The notes below the pieces were generated by a model. It made no database searches. It saw only the letters and a list, made by a program, of their open reading frames with translations, and was not told the DNA's origin. Of a stretch of 44,098 bases of DNA, positions 34,506-41,798 are shown piece by piece. Every line of letters begins with the position of its first letter. Within the stretch, counting starts at the first letter, position 1. Location: IMG/VR virus record IMGVR_UViG_3300032285_002971, positions 1 to 44,098 of that record. The stretch is one strand, 5' to 3'. The DNA is from a virus. A program made the translations under genes and the position numbers.

Positions 34506-35195
34506 ATGAATATTAAAGTACAGTTCTCTCATACAGATAACCAAAAGGATTTGTTTCCTCCGGTACCGGCTAGTCAAGTAATACCTGATTGGTATAAGAA
34601 CTTACCTCCATATATTGGTAATCAAAAGAAGCCTTTATTTGATGAGGATTTGACTACAGCCACAGGTAAAAAATGTATGCCTATGTTTGATGCTTTAACA
34701 GCCGGATACATCATCTTTCTTCAAGGTGACATCTATGTAGAGATTAGAGACGGAAAGCCTTTTTACCGTTGGACAAAAGCCAACGATGTTAGGTTTCACC
34801 CAGAAAGACAATTTGATGGTCACCCAGAATCTCAAGGGTTTGACCTAGCTAAATGGGATAATAAATGGATTATTACTACCCCGCAAGGCTATTCTTCTTT
34901 GTTTATTCAACCTGTACATAGAGAAAGCCCATTTAAAATCCTTGAAGGTGTCGTAGACACTGATACCTACAATAACCCGGTGCAGTTTATTTTTACCCTT
35001 AAAGACCCAAACTTTGAAGGGCTTATTCCCGCAGGCACTCCTATCGCTCAGGTTATACCTTTTAAGAGAGAAACGTACGAAATGTCAGTCGTAGACTTAG
35101 ATACAGAAAAGCATATGGCAGTACGACACTTCTTAAATAATAAATTTTTTGGTGCTTACAAAAGTAAATACTGGAGTAGAAAAGAATACAAGTAA
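34506..35195 (+). CDS. DUF6065-like protein
   Basis: A 229-residue protein with PVPASQVIPDWYKNLPPYIG near the start, KKCMPMFDALTAGYIIFLQGD in the middle (about 58-78), FHPERQFDGHP and a C-terminal FKRETYEMSVVDLD. This matches a phage and bacterial family I recall as DUF6065, with a beta-rich cupin-like fold and no proven function. It often lies near carbohydrate-related genes. Here it stands with the propeller and TPR-like genes, suggesting involvement in glycan or small-molecule metabolism, which is inference. Its first 20 residues are not a signal peptide. Confidence 0.72.
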   Translation: MNIKVQFSHTDNQKDLFPPVPASQVIPDWYKNLPPYIGNQKKPLFDEDLTTATGKKCMPMFDALTAGYIIFLQGDIYVEIRDGKPFYRWTKANDVRFHPERQFDGHPESQGFDLAKWDNKWIITTPQGYSSLFIQPVHRESPFKILEGVVDTDTYNNPVQFIFTLKDPNFEGLIPAGTPIAQVIPFKRETYEMSVVDLDTEKHMAVRHFLNNKFFGAYKSKYWSRKEYK

Positions 35196-35206
35196 AGGGC
35201 GCTAGT

Positions 35207-36202
35207 ATGAACTTGGTACAAAAAGCTGTACATTATGGTGGAAAGCTGGCACCTTTAATTATTAATGATTTGCCGTCTAAGACAGGTTTAATGAACCCGT
35301 CTGTCTTTATAGATGATGACGGTGACATTTTAGTTAACCTTCGTCACGTAAACTACACCCTGTATCACTCTGAAAACACACAGCGGTTTATATCTCCTTG
35401 GGGCCCGCTATCTTATTTGCACCCTGAGAAAGACCAGCGGTTAGTCACAGAAAATTACCTAATGCGTCTCAACACAAACCTTGAGGTTATTAACCACGCC
35501 AAGGTAGAGATGCTCTCTCTTCACACTCCCGTATGGGAATTTGTAGGACTTGAGGATGCGCGCGTTGTTCAATGGAATGGGCAGTACTACTTAGTTGGCG
35601 TTAGGCGTGACACTACTACTAATGGCCAAGGTCGTATGGAGTACACGCATATATCTATTGACAAAGACAAGTGGGAAGTAAAAGAAACTAAACGCGTACG
35701 CATACCCGCCCCTGAGCCTGATGATTCTTATTGTGAAAAAAACTGGGTACCTGTTATTGATATCCCGTATACCTTTGTTAAATGGACATCTCCAGTAGAA
35801 CTGGTTAACGCCAACCCGTATGCGCCAGAGTGCACGCAATTATCTGTTAAGCAGGGAATTAAACCGTTGGCTGACCAACGCGGCAGCTCTCACGTCATAC
35901 CGTGGAAGAACGTAAGAATATCTATTACCCACGAAGTTACTTTATTTAAGAACTACCTAAACCAGAAAGATGGAATCTACAGACATCGTTTATGTGTTTG
36001 GGATGATGAGATGAATTTGGTTGGGCTCAGTAATCAGTTCTCTTTCTTAGACGCCAGAATTGAGTTCTGTGCAGGCATAGCTAAATTAGATGAGGACTTA
36101 CTAATTAGCTGGGGATTTCAGGACAATGCGGCATTTGTATTGCGTACTCCTGGGGCATTGATAGATGAACTGATTGAGGAGGCAATGACATATGGCAATT
36201 GA
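35207..36202 (+). CDS. Five-bladed beta-propeller, GH130/GH43-like
   Basis: A 331-residue protein that looks like a glycosidase-type propeller. It has MNPSVFIDDDGDILVNLRHV (about 29-48), GLEDARVVQWNGQYYLVGVR (about 116-135), EKNWVPV, RGSSHVIPW, and FCAGIAKLDEDLLISWGFQD near the end. The N-P-S and G-x-E-D-x-R motifs resemble family 130 phosphorylases/hydrolases and related glycan-processing propellers in phages. It may cleave or process sugar chains. Active-site residues cannot be fixed by eye. An 11-base overlap joins it to the TPR-like gene. A virion position is not shown. Confidence 0.72.
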   Translation: MNLVQKAVHYGGKLAPLIINDLPSKTGLMNPSVFIDDDGDILVNLRHVNYTLYHSENTQRFISPWGPLSYLHPEKDQRLVTENYLMRLNTNLEVINHAKVEMLSLHTPVWEFVGLEDARVVQWNGQYYLVGVRRDTTTNGQGRMEYTHISIDKDKWEVKETKRVRIPAPEPDDSYCEKNWVPVIDIPYTFVKWTSPVELVNANPYAPECTQLSVKQGIKPLADQRGSSHVIPWKNVRISITHEVTLFKNYLNQKDGIYRHRLCVWDDEMNLVGLSNQFSFLDARIEFCAGIAKLDEDLLISWGFQDNAAFVLRTPGALIDELIEEAMTYGN

Positions 36203-36746
36203 GCACACAGTCGTTGAGTTATCCACAGACCCGTTTAACCCAATGTTGAACTTTAAAGCTGCCAAAGAATATGACGAGCTCGGTCAAAGTGCTTCAGCCG
36301 TATCTTTTTATCTAAGAACCGCAGAGTACGGATATGAAAGCCATAAGTATTTGGCGTATCAATCCCTATTAAGAATGTCTATGTGCTTTGAGGACCAGAA
36401 TGATAGACAACACACGGTGAGTAACTGCATACTTCAAGCAATAGCTTTGATGCCTAATAAACCGGAAGCATACTTTTTAATGTCTAGGTTCTACGAAAGA
36501 CAGAGCGCTTGGCAGTCTTGCTATACCTATGCTGTGCTGGGGCTTGAACACCCAAGCTTTGAGAACTTGTTTTTAGATTTCCCTGGGCAAATTGGGTTGC
36601 TGTTTGAACAGGCAGTTAGCGCTTGGTGGATTGGCAGACAAGAAGAATCAATAGCTATATTTAACGACCTATTGACCCGTAAGCTGCCGGAGTCCTACAG
36701 ACAGGCTATTAATAACAATTTAAATAGGATTAATCCAGTAGGTTAG
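36192..36746 (+). CDS. TPR-like protein linked to glycan genes, 184 aa
   Basis: A 184-residue helical-repeat protein: DPFNPMLNFKAAKEYDELGQ, SASAVSFYLRTAEYG, YQSLLRMSMCFEDQ, LMPNKPEAYFLMSRFYERQS, AWQSCYTYAVLGLEH. This sequence type is highly conserved in aquatic phages, often fused to or next to glycosyltransferases, and forms TPR-like pairs. Here it is a separate gene and no glycosyltransferase is seen. It may organise an enzyme complex with the propeller. GAGGAGG precedes the start. Confidence 0.78.
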   Translation: MAIEHTVVELSTDPFNPMLNFKAAKEYDELGQSASAVSFYLRTAEYGYESHKYLAYQSLLRMSMCFEDQNDRQHTVSNCILQAIALMPNKPEAYFLMSRFYERQSAWQSCYTYAVLGLEHPSFENLFLDFPGQIGLLFEQAVSAWWIGRQEESIAIFNDLLTRKLPESYRQAINNNLNRINPVG

Positions 36747-36762
36747 GCGGCCATTTAGACGG

Positions 36763-36791
36763 AATTACTGCGTAGAATAGTACTAGTAATT
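36763..36791 (+). terminator. Inverted repeat in the gap before the neck gene
   Basis: Arms of 7 bases (36763-36769 and 36785-36791) with a 15-base loop, followed by TT. The gap between the TPR-like gene and 36814 may hold termination and restart signals; evidence is modest. Confidence 0.35.
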
Positions 36792-36813
36792 TTAAGTCGG
36801 AGGGTAAAGCTTA

Positions 36814-37344
36814 ATGCGCGGATACACGCAGGGCGGTCGGTTTGATGACGACTTTGAGACCAACGATGTGCTTACCGGAATTGATGTTGAACTTAAAAAC
36901 CCAGTAGGAACTCATGCGCTTTGGTATGTCTACGACCCTGTGCATACTGTGGTTGACCCAGTTTATGATGTTGGTTATGACCCTACTTATGGTGTAGGCG
37001 GAAAAGTCTGGACCGGTCCTTACAAGCTTCCTGTAGTCCGTGCTGTTATTACTCAAGGTAAAGCTCGTACTTCAGCTGTTGGTTACTACAACTCTGATGA
37101 GCTTCATTTAACCCTTAATGCTGAAGATGTTGAAAGAATTAGCCCAGGAGTTATTAATAACCCTGACCTTCAAAACCGCGGTCGTATCGTTTGGAAGAAC
37201 CAAGTTTATCGACCATACGGAGTTCAGCAAAGAGGCATTGTATCTGAGCGATATACTCTTATTGTAGTTGACTGCATTCAGCTTATGCCTGAAGAAATGG
37301 TTAACGACCCTCAGTTCGCTGATTTCACCACACGCCCACTATAG
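36814..37344 (+). CDS. Neck or head-tail connection protein, 176 aa
   Basis: A 176-residue protein with GGRFDDDFETNDVLTGIDVE, then VVRAVITQGKARTSAVGYYN, SDELHLTLNAEDVERISPGV, RGRIVWKNQVYRPYGVQQ and SERYTLIVVDCIQLMPEEM. This layout resembles head-completion or neck proteins of actinobacterial myoviruses. It precedes other connection genes. Function is inferred by context and form; homology to a named family is not certain. GGAGGG before the start. Confidence 0.7.
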   Translation: MRGYTQGGRFDDDFETNDVLTGIDVELKNPVGTHALWYVYDPVHTVVDPVYDVGYDPTYGVGGKVWTGPYKLPVVRAVITQGKARTSAVGYYNSDELHLTLNAEDVERISPGVINNPDLQNRGRIVWKNQVYRPYGVQQRGIVSERYTLIVVDCIQLMPEEMVNDPQFADFTTRPL

Positions 37345-37352
37345 GAGTAGAT

Positions 37353-37523
37353 ATGCCAGCAAAATCAAAGGGACCTAAGAAGGTCGAAAAAGTAATGAAG
37401 GAATACGGCGAAGGAAAGCTGCATTCTGGCTCCAAGAAGGGCCCACAAGTAAAGTCTAAGAAGCAAGCAGTAGCTATTGCTATGTCCGAAGCTGGTATGG
37501 CAAAAAAGAAAGGTAAGAAGTAA
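37353..37523 (+). CDS. DUF6496-like basic protein, 56 aa
   Basis: A 56-residue basic protein with KKVEKVMKEYGEGKLHSGSK, KKGPQVKSKKQAVAIAMSEA and a Lys-rich end. This matches the small family I know as DUF6496, common in phages and bacteria and of unknown function; DNA binding is plausible from charge and helix content. TAGGAG precedes the start and a TAATG overlap follows. Confidence 0.82.
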   Translation: MPAKSKGPKKVEKVMKEYGEGKLHSGSKKGPQVKSKKQAVAIAMSEAGMAKKKGKK

Positions 37524-37804
37524 TGGCAATTAGTTCACGTAAATTTGGAAGCGGAGATATCTCTAACTGGGCTCCAGTAGTAGTTGACCCAACAGCATCT
37601 GTTACAGACATTTCTATTCAAAACCTAAGCGGCACCAATAGTGTTTATCTTTCACTTGATGCTGATTGGAATAAGCAGTTTGCTTATCTAGCTACAGGTC
37701 AACTTATTTCTTTTGAAGGTTTAACAGCAGATGATGCAAAAAGAATTTTCATTACAAATGACGGCGGAGATGCCGAAGTTGGGGTTATCGTAATTTCACG
37801 ATGA
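37523..37804 (+). CDS. Virion-associated beta protein, 93 aa
   Basis: A 93-residue beta-rich protein: ISSRKFGSGDISNWAPVVVD, SVTDISIQNLSGTNSVYLSL, ADDAKRIFITNDGGDAEVGV. It is coupled to both neighbours by TAATG and ATGA overlaps. It resembles small trimeric decoration or spike-base proteins. No family is recognised. It directly precedes the large adhesin, so an attachment role is possible. Confidence 0.6.
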   Translation: MAISSRKFGSGDISNWAPVVVDPTASVTDISIQNLSGTNSVYLSLDADWNKQFAYLATGQLISFEGLTADDAKRIFITNDGGDAEVGVIVISR

Positions 37805-40164
37805 CTTTTAAATTTAACAGCCGCATAGTAGGTCGTCGCAGATACGGTAGCACGACCTCTTTTAGCCTTGCTTCGATAGGCGTGCCAGTCGATGTCCCTT
37901 GGACAAATACTGGTGCTGGCGGTACGTTTAGATTTTACGGTGGAACTAACTCATACGTTAGAGTCGCTAACAACGGCCAATTTAATCTAGGTTCTGGCGA
38001 TTTTACTATTGAGTGGTGGCAGTTTGAAACTGACGTTAATGGTGCTCCTAGACCTTGGGCGTTTGGCCCTTGGCCATTAACAGAACTTGGTGTTTCATTT
38101 GAAGGCGGAAGTTTCCTTCTTTGGAGACAGGGCACAAATGCACCTATGGCTTTAAGCAAAGCAACGCTTAATAAGCGTAACCACTTTGCTATTGTTAAAC
38201 ACTCATCTGTAATTGCCGTATATCAAAATGGCGTTAAGTTAAACGAAACAACTGATACCTATACTTATAATTTAACTTATGATTTAACAATTGGTTACGA
38301 AGGCGGTACTTACAACAGTCAATGTTTTGGCGGAGATATAACTAACTTTAATATTGTAAATAGCGCAAAATACACAGCTAACTTTACTCCAACAGACACC
38401 GCTCTTGGCTATGACTCAAATACAAGACTATTATTATCTGCGGAAACCCTTGCCACTTGGACTGCAACAAAGGGAAGTTACACGGGGAGCGTTAGCACAG
38501 GACCTAATACTGATTGGATAAACGTAAGTCCATTCCTTTATCCAGCGCCTGTTCACCCTCTTCCAGTAGTAACGGGCGGAACCCTAAGCCACGATTCAAC
38601 TTACTATTATCGTACGTTTACCGCTAGCGACAGTTTAGTTGTAACTAGCGCTGATTTAACAGCTGACATTCTTGTTGTTGCAGGTGGTGGTTCAGGCTCT
38701 TACTATGGCGGTGGCGGAGCCGGTGGAGTTCTTTACTATTCTTCTCAAACACTAACACCAGCTACTTACACTTGTGCTGTAGGTGCGGGGTCTTCCCTTA
38801 GATATTGGACAGGTAGTGGCGTAGGAAATAATTCACAGTTTGGCTCTTTAGCTCCTGCAATAGGCGGTGGAGCTGGTGGCTCGGTCTATGACCCAACTAT
38901 GGATGGTGGCTCCGGTGGTGGAGGTAGTGAAGGTTATGGAACAAATGGCCACGGAATTCCTGGTCAAGGTCACGATGGTGGAAACCCTAGCTCCGGTGGT
39001 TCTGGTGGCGGAGGTGCAGGTGCAGCTGGTATCGGTAGCAGCGGATACCGTGCTGGTGGAAATGGTGGAGTTGGTACCGCAGATTATTCTGACTGGGGCT
39101 TAGCTACTAGTACTGGTCACCTTGTAAGTGGAACTTACTATTACGCAGGTGGTGGCGGCGGCGGTTCTGGAGAAGGACGTTATAAAGCTGCTGGTGGATA
39201 CGGCGGTGGAGGTGCTGGCGGAGCTAGCGCTGCAGATAACGGCTTACCTGGTATGGCTAACACAGGTGGTGGCGGTGGAGCTGCTGGAACTCAATCTGGT
39301 TGCTGTAACTCCGTTCCTGATACAGGCGGTTCTGGAATTATTATTGTTCGTTACTTAAAGACAGCAGTTGCTCCAGTTCCAACTCCAGTAGTAACAGGTG
39401 GAACTTTAACCTCTGACTCAACTTACTATTACAGAACATTTACAGCTAGCGATACTTTAAATATTACAACCGCGCCATTAAATGTTGATTACCTTGTCCT
39501 TGCTGGTGGCGGTAGTGGTGGATTAAGAATTGGTGGCGGTGGAGGAGCCGGAGGCTACAGAACAAGCCTTGGCGGTTCTCAATTATCTTTGTCACCTAGC
39601 GCTTATTCAGTAATTGTTGGCGCTGGCGGTTCTGCTGGAGGTAATGGAAACGATTCAACATTAGCAACCATTACATCTCTTGGCGGCGGTTATGGTGGCG
39701 ATATTGATGGAGTAACAAACAATGGTAATTCAGGAGGCTCTGGCGGTGGCGGAGAAGCTACTGGTGTAGCTGGTGCTGGAACACCTGGCCAAGGTAATGC
39801 TGGCGGAGACGGTGCTTATGATGGCGCAGGTTGGATATTTGGCGGAGGCGGCGGAGGAGCTGGCACCGCAGGATATCCAGGTAACCACGGCTATTACGGC
39901 GGTGGCGGAGGAGCTGGTGGCGCTGGTGTTACTAGCGATATCTCAGGCACTTCTGTAACTTACGCTGGTGGTGGCGGAGGATGCTTTAACGCAGGATGGG
40001 GCTCTTACTCTGGTGCCGGAGGTGCTGGAGGCGGAGGCGCTGGCGGCGGAGTAAATGGAACTGCAAACCTAGGTGGCGGAGGCGGAGGTGCTACTAATGG
40101 TGGTGCTCCTGGTTCCGGTGGCTCTGGTGTTGTTGTAGTTCGCTACTTAAAATCAGATGTTTAA
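37801..40164 (+). CDS. Large adhesin: lectin-like domain plus two glycine-rich domains
   Basis: A 787-residue protein. Residues about 35-235 form a concanavalin/LamG-like domain (YVRVANNGQFNLGSGDFTIE, WRQGTNAPMALSKATLNKRN, IAVYQNGVKLNETTDTYTYN). Two glycine-rich domains follow at about 255-520 and 528-787, opened by GGTLSHDSTYYYRTFTASDS and GGTLTSDSTYYYRTFTASDT, and closed by GGSGIIIVRYLKT and GGSGVVVVRYLKS. The duplicated halves share the opener but differ in loops. It is probably the main receptor-binding spike, with lectin and Gly-rich tips. ATGA overlap with the previous gene. Confidence 0.82.
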   Translation: MTFKFNSRIVGRRRYGSTTSFSLASIGVPVDVPWTNTGAGGTFRFYGGTNSYVRVANNGQFNLGSGDFTIEWWQFETDVNGAPRPWAFGPWPLTELGVSFEGGSFLLWRQGTNAPMALSKATLNKRNHFAIVKHSSVIAVYQNGVKLNETTDTYTYNLTYDLTIGYEGGTYNSQCFGGDITNFNIVNSAKYTANFTPTDTALGYDSNTRLLLSAETLATWTATKGSYTGSVSTGPNTDWINVSPFLYPAPVHPLPVVTGGTLSHDSTYYYRTFTASDSLVVTSADLTADILVVAGGGSGSYYGGGGAGGVLYYSSQTLTPATYTCAVGAGSSLRYWTGSGVGNNSQFGSLAPAIGGGAGGSVYDPTMDGGSGGGGSEGYGTNGHGIPGQGHDGGNPSSGGSGGGGAGAAGIGSSGYRAGGNGGVGTADYSDWGLATSTGHLVSGTYYYAGGGGGGSGEGRYKAAGGYGGGGAGGASAADNGLPGMANTGGGGGAAGTQSGCCNSVPDTGGSGIIIVRYLKTAVAPVPTPVVTGGTLTSDSTYYYRTFTASDTLNITTAPLNVDYLVLAGGGSGGLRIGGGGGAGGYRTSLGGSQLSLSPSAYSVIVGAGGSAGGNGNDSTLATITSLGGGYGGDIDGVTNNGNSGGSGGGGEATGVAGAGTPGQGNAGGDGAYDGAGWIFGGGGGGAGTAGYPGNHGYYGGGGGAGGAGVTSDISGTSVTYAGGGGGCFNAGWGSYSGAGGAGGGGAGGGVNGTANLGGGGGGATNGGAPGSGGSGVVVVRYLKSDV

Positions 40165-40198
40165 TATAAACTAACAAGTACCTCATAGAAAAGGGAAA

Positions 40199-40369
40199 AT
40201 GATGGCAGCAAAAAAACCTAAGCTCGGTTCAGGCAAGCGCTTTGAACAAATCGAGGAAAAGGCAAAAAAGTCTGGCGCCAAGAATCCTGCTGCGGTTGCT
40301 GCCGCTGCTGGTATTAAAAAGTATGGCGTTAAGAAAATGGAAAAAATGGCACAGAAGGGAAAGAAATAA
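40199..40369 (+). CDS. Lys/Ala-rich small phage protein, 56 aa
   Basis: A 56-residue protein with LGSGKRFEQIEEKAKKSGAK, then PAAVAAAAGIKKYGVKKMEK. Short proteins with this L-G-S-G-x-R-F and A-x-x-G-x-K-K-Y-G pattern are recurrent in phage genomes, with unknown function. Two adjacent ATGs (40199, 40202) are possible; AAAGGGA lies upstream. A TAATG overlap leads to the next gene. Confidence 0.7.
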   Translation: MMAAKKPKLGSGKRFEQIEEKAKKSGAKNPAAVAAAAGIKKYGVKKMEKMAQKGKK

Positions 40370-40560
40370 TGTGCGCAACATGCGGATGCCGTAGCAAGGC
40401 AAAAGATAAGAAGCAAGACGCTAAAGTAATGAAAGGCATGACTCCTTCTCAAAAGAGCAAGTTTAAGAAGGAAGATGTCAAGATGGATAAGAAGAAGCCT
40501 TCAGCTAAAGCAGATGCAAAGATGGACAAGGCATTAGCTAAGAGGATTAAAAAGAAGTAA
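40369..40560 (+). CDS. Cys/Lys-rich small protein, 63 aa
   Basis: A 63-residue protein with CATCGCR at the N-terminus (Cys2, Cys5, Cys7) and an extremely Lys-rich remainder. Metal binding by the N-terminal cysteines is possible. Composition suggests nucleic-acid or acidic-partner binding. It is coupled to the previous gene by TAATG and followed at once by a strong terminator. Confidence 0.6.
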   Translation: MCATCGCRSKAKDKKQDAKVMKGMTPSQKSKFKKEDVKMDKKKPSAKADAKMDKALAKRIKKK

Positions 40561-40566
40561 ACGTTA

Positions 40567-40588
40567 GGCCCCCGAAAGGGGGCCTTTT
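40567..40588 (+). terminator. Intrinsic terminator after the third adhesin unit
   Basis: A 7-bp GC-only stem (40567-40573 with 40578-40584) with a GAAA loop and TTTT after it. A second perfect hairpin follows at 40604-40621 (7-bp arms, 4-base loop), without U tract. Confidence 0.85.
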
Positions 40589-40603
40589 GCTTTATCCTTT
40601 AAG

Positions 40604-40621
40604 TAATCCCGTGCGGGATTA
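40604..40621 (+). repeat. Second inverted repeat after the terminator
   Basis: TAATCCC and GGGATTA arms (40604-40610, 40615-40621) around GTGC. It lies just upstream of a TTGACC (40626-40631) and may mark a promoter or operator for the 40664 operon; no clear -10 is seen. Confidence 0.4.
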
Positions 40622-40663
40622 AAGCTTGACCCCTGCGAAGTACGTTGCCACTCCTAAAGGAGA

Positions 40664-40816
40664 ATGCCTATGTCTAAAATAGACAGAGCTTCAGATAGTG
40701 AATTTGCACAGGCTATTGCCGATGCTATCCCTGAAGCCAAAGAGCATCATTTACTTGCAGCTCTGGGCGCGGCTTACGTAGCAGGAAAAGTAATCAAGCG
40801 TGTTACTAAAAAATAA
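40664..40816 (+). CDS. Hypothetical small protein, 50 aa
   Basis: A 50-residue frame from ATG 40664 (second ATG at 40670), with AAAGGAG directly upstream, the better site for the second. It is helical: IDRASDSEFAQAIADAIPEA, HHLLAALGAAYVAGKVIKRV. The hydrophobic C-terminal half is short for a membrane segment. It overlaps the next gene by 17 bases. It opens the tail-completion operon; function unknown. Confidence 0.55.
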   Translation: MPMSKIDRASDSEFAQAIADAIPEAKEHHLLAALGAAYVAGKVIKRVTKK

Positions 40817-41135
40817 CCCTAACCTTATTATTGAAGAAGAAGTCCATGAGTTGGCTTCTATCCTTGATGCTGAACTAAAGTCATACACCAAAAATGCTGG
40901 GTGGCCAGACCACATTGTTAAGTCATTACGTGTGGTTGCCGACACAAACAATAACATCTCGTACTCCTTCCCAGAAGAGCTTAGTGATGAGATTGATGAC
41001 CTCGAGTACGGCGCAATGGGAAAAATGCCTAGCGCAGCTAAGCGTCCATTTGAAAATAGAGCTGGCAGTATTATTGCTAACTATATAGAAAGCAAAGCTT
41101 TCCCAAGACTGTTTGATGCGTTGGAGGTTATGTAA
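40800..41135 (+). CDS. Neck/tail-completion protein, gp10-like size, 111 aa
   Basis: A 111-residue protein starting with GTG inside the end of the previous gene. It has LIIEEEVHELASILDAELKS, HIVKSLRVVADTNNNISYSF, PSAAKRPFENRAGSIIANYI, with a size, order and helical-strand profile close to HK97 gp10-like neck proteins. The following gene resembles a tail terminator, matching the usual neck order. No sharp motif, so the family call is tentative. TAATG overlap with the next gene. Confidence 0.65.
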   Translation: MLLKNNPNLIIEEEVHELASILDAELKSYTKNAGWPDHIVKSLRVVADTNNNISYSFPEELSDEIDDLEYGAMGKMPSAAKRPFENRAGSIIANYIESKAFPRLFDALEVM

Positions 41136-41764
41136 TGGGTGACAAATTCATTCTTGCCGAAGATAAAGCCCTTAAAGCCTACCTTCAAGGAATCACAGTT
41201 ACAGATGACAAGAACGCAGCTCGACTAGTCAAGGTGTGGTACGGGTACCCAGACGTTGAAGTCCGTGACCAGTCTTTCCCATTTATTACTATTGACTTGA
41301 TTGACGTTGTTCCCGCAAACGAGCGCCAGACATCAGGTGTTCTGTATGACAGCGACTACATTGGGACTGTAGCTGTTGACGGTACAACCCTTTATTCTTA
41401 CGACACACCAGTCGCATATGACCTTGTGTACCAGGTCACTTCCTACAGCCGCCATCCTCGCCATGACCGCGAGTTAATGTTCCGGCTTCACCATAAGTTT
41501 CCATCAAAGTACGGGTCACTTGAAGTACCTAATGAACTAGGTACAGCTAGTGCTAGCCGCAGTATGTTTCTTGATGGATTCACAAAGCGAGACGCTGTTG
41601 AAGGGGAAACGGGCAACCGTCGTCTTCTTCGTAATGTGTACTCGGTTCGCGTAATCAGCCAGATGACACCTTTGGTAGCGGCTCAGGTCTCTGTCGCGGT
41701 TGAGGACGTATTACTAAATACCAACACTTCGTTTATTCCGCCTGAGTACTACCCGGTCCAATAA
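41135..41764 (+). CDS. Tail terminator-like protein, 209 aa
   Basis: A 209-residue protein: LAEDKALKAYLQGITVTDDK, VWYGYPDVEVRDQSFPFITI and DLIDVVPANERQTS near the N-terminus, then YDLVYQVTSYSRHPRHDREL, and a C-terminal EDVLLNTNTSFIPPEYYP. Strand patterning and the place just before the sheath match tail terminator/completion proteins, which cap the tail tube and sheath at the neck. The family is inferred from context and pattern rather than a named domain. Confidence 0.72.
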   Translation: MGDKFILAEDKALKAYLQGITVTDDKNAARLVKVWYGYPDVEVRDQSFPFITIDLIDVVPANERQTSGVLYDSDYIGTVAVDGTTLYSYDTPVAYDLVYQVTSYSRHPRHDRELMFRLHHKFPSKYGSLEVPNELGTASASRSMFLDGFTKRDAVEGETGNRRLLRNVYSVRVISQMTPLVAAQVSVAVEDVLLNTNTSFIPPEYYPVQ

Positions 41765-41798
41765 TCGTTAATCCGTAAAAAAACTAAGGAGACAAAGC

